In this document: piece by piece, positions 63,718-64,000 of the stretch
How the letters are laid out: every line of letters begins with the position of its first letter
Numbering within the stretch: the stretch's first letter is position 1
Assembly (NCBI GenBank): GCA_030550585.1
Contig: JAUQPB010000001.1
Coordinates: 496,001 to 560,000 of the forward strand
Reading direction: 5' to 3'
DNA from: Thermoproteota archaeon
Lineage (GTDB): Archaea > Thermoproteota > Thermoprotei_A > Sulfolobales > Ignisphaeraceae
Length of the DNA: 64,000 nt
Position numbers and translations under genes: made by a program
Notes under the pieces: model-generated
Seen by the model: only the letters and a program-made list of their open reading frames with translations
What the model was told of the DNA's origin: nothing
The model's database searches: none

Positions 63718-64000
63718 ATGGTCAAAGCACCCCAAGGATTGAGACACAGAACAAGAAAACTGATGAAGAAGAGTGTTAGAGAGAGGGGAGCAATCCCTCC
63801 ACTTAGCAGAGTGCTAATCGAGTATAGAGTAGGTGATAAAGTCTACATAGATGTTAATCCAGCGATACACAGAGGGATGCCCCACAGAAGATACATTGGA
63901 AAAGTTGGCAAAGTAGTTGGGTTTAGAGGTAGAGCACTTATAGTAGAGGTAGAGGTTGGCTCAAAAATCAAGAAACTTTTCTTGTTGCCGGAACATGTAA
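63718..64000 (+). CDS. rpl21e: Large ribosomal subunit protein L21e, truncated at window end
   Basis: Ninety-four codons are visible from ATG 63718 before the window ends, so only a few C-terminal residues are missing. The sequence VKAPQGLRHRTRKLMKK, VGDKVYIDVNPAIHRGMPHRRYIGKVGKV and FRGRALIVEVEVG (in pieces) is diagnostic for L21e. It follows pus10 by 54 bases in a common archaeal arrangement. Confidence 0.95.
   Translation, partial: MVKAPQGLRHRTRKLMKKSVRERGAIPPLSRVLIEYRVGDKVYIDVNPAIHRGMPHRRYIGKVGKVVGFRGRALIVEVEVGSKIKKLFLLPEHV

Noticed and set aside
1-64000. CRISPR arrays, insertion sequences, integrases, rRNA genes and toxin-antitoxin pairs
   Set aside because: Searched by eye on both strands; no regularly spaced repeats, transposase motifs or rRNA segments were seen. 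The single PIN-domain protein is in the ribosomal/initiation-factor context, without an antitoxin partner.

Overview
The window reads as a chromosomal segment of a hyperthermophilic crenarchaeon (Thermoproteota). The indicators are reverse gyrase, Cren7, two Alba-family proteins, an undivided RNA polymerase B subunit with a split A subunit, an RpoD that carries ferredoxin-type clusters, aIF2-gamma, aIF5A, aIF5B, and archaeal modified-mevalonate enzymes. Gene content and order suggest a Desulfurococcales- or Ignisphaera-like lineage; the genus cannot be fixed from sequence alone. The segment is AT-rich, densely coding and strongly informational. I see no CRISPR array, insertion sequence, integrase or rRNA.

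Layout. 1-6117: a truncated UPF0200-type kinase, S-adenosylhomocysteine hydrolase, a DUF99 protein overlapping Orc1/Cdc6, tRNA-Ala and a membrane pyrophosphatase. 6630-18288: tRNA-Lys, then rpoH-rpoB-rpoA1-rpoA2-rpl30e-nusA-rps12-rps7-tuf-rps10 and tRNA-Ser. 18535-26715: an oligopeptide-type ABC transporter (two ATPases, two permeases and a membrane-anchored binding protein) with one unknown membrane protein on the opposite strand. 26807-37779: rps13-rps4-rps11-rpoD-rpl18e-rpl13-rps9-rpoN-rps2, then isoprenoid genes (an orphan at the usual mevalonate kinase position, isopentenyl phosphate kinase, type 2 IPP isomerase, GGPP synthase), a small unknown, glutamyl-tRNA synthetase and L7Ae. 37849-44128: S28e, L24e, aIF5B, S6e, aIF2-gamma, a PIN protein, RpoE1, an orphan and Alba. 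44293-49205: reverse gyrase, a second Alba-family gene, a phosphoribosyltransferase without a normal start codon, and tRNA-Glu.

49660-57677 is the main accessory energy module: a thirteen-gene operon for a membrane-bound, H2-evolving [NiFe] hydrogenase of the Mbh type. Four hydrophilic hydrogenase subunits come first, then Mrp antiporter-type subunits, then the NuoH-like subunit. All four Ni-binding cysteines of the large subunit are present. The gene order differs from the classical Thermococcales mbh order, and MbhE and MbhF are fused. With the H+-pyrophosphatase it would contribute to ion-gradient energetics.

57855-64000: Cren7, an exported protein, tRNA-Val, TFS, a NIP7-like PUA protein with a small partner, aIF5A, SRP54, Pus10 and a truncated L21e.

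No clearly new system stands out. The best leads are the orphan gene in the isoprenoid operon, the apparent ATA start of the phosphoribosyltransferase, reverse gyrase without its N-terminal zinc finger, the rearranged hydrogenase operon, and a 10-bp tandem repeat at the ABC permease promoter.
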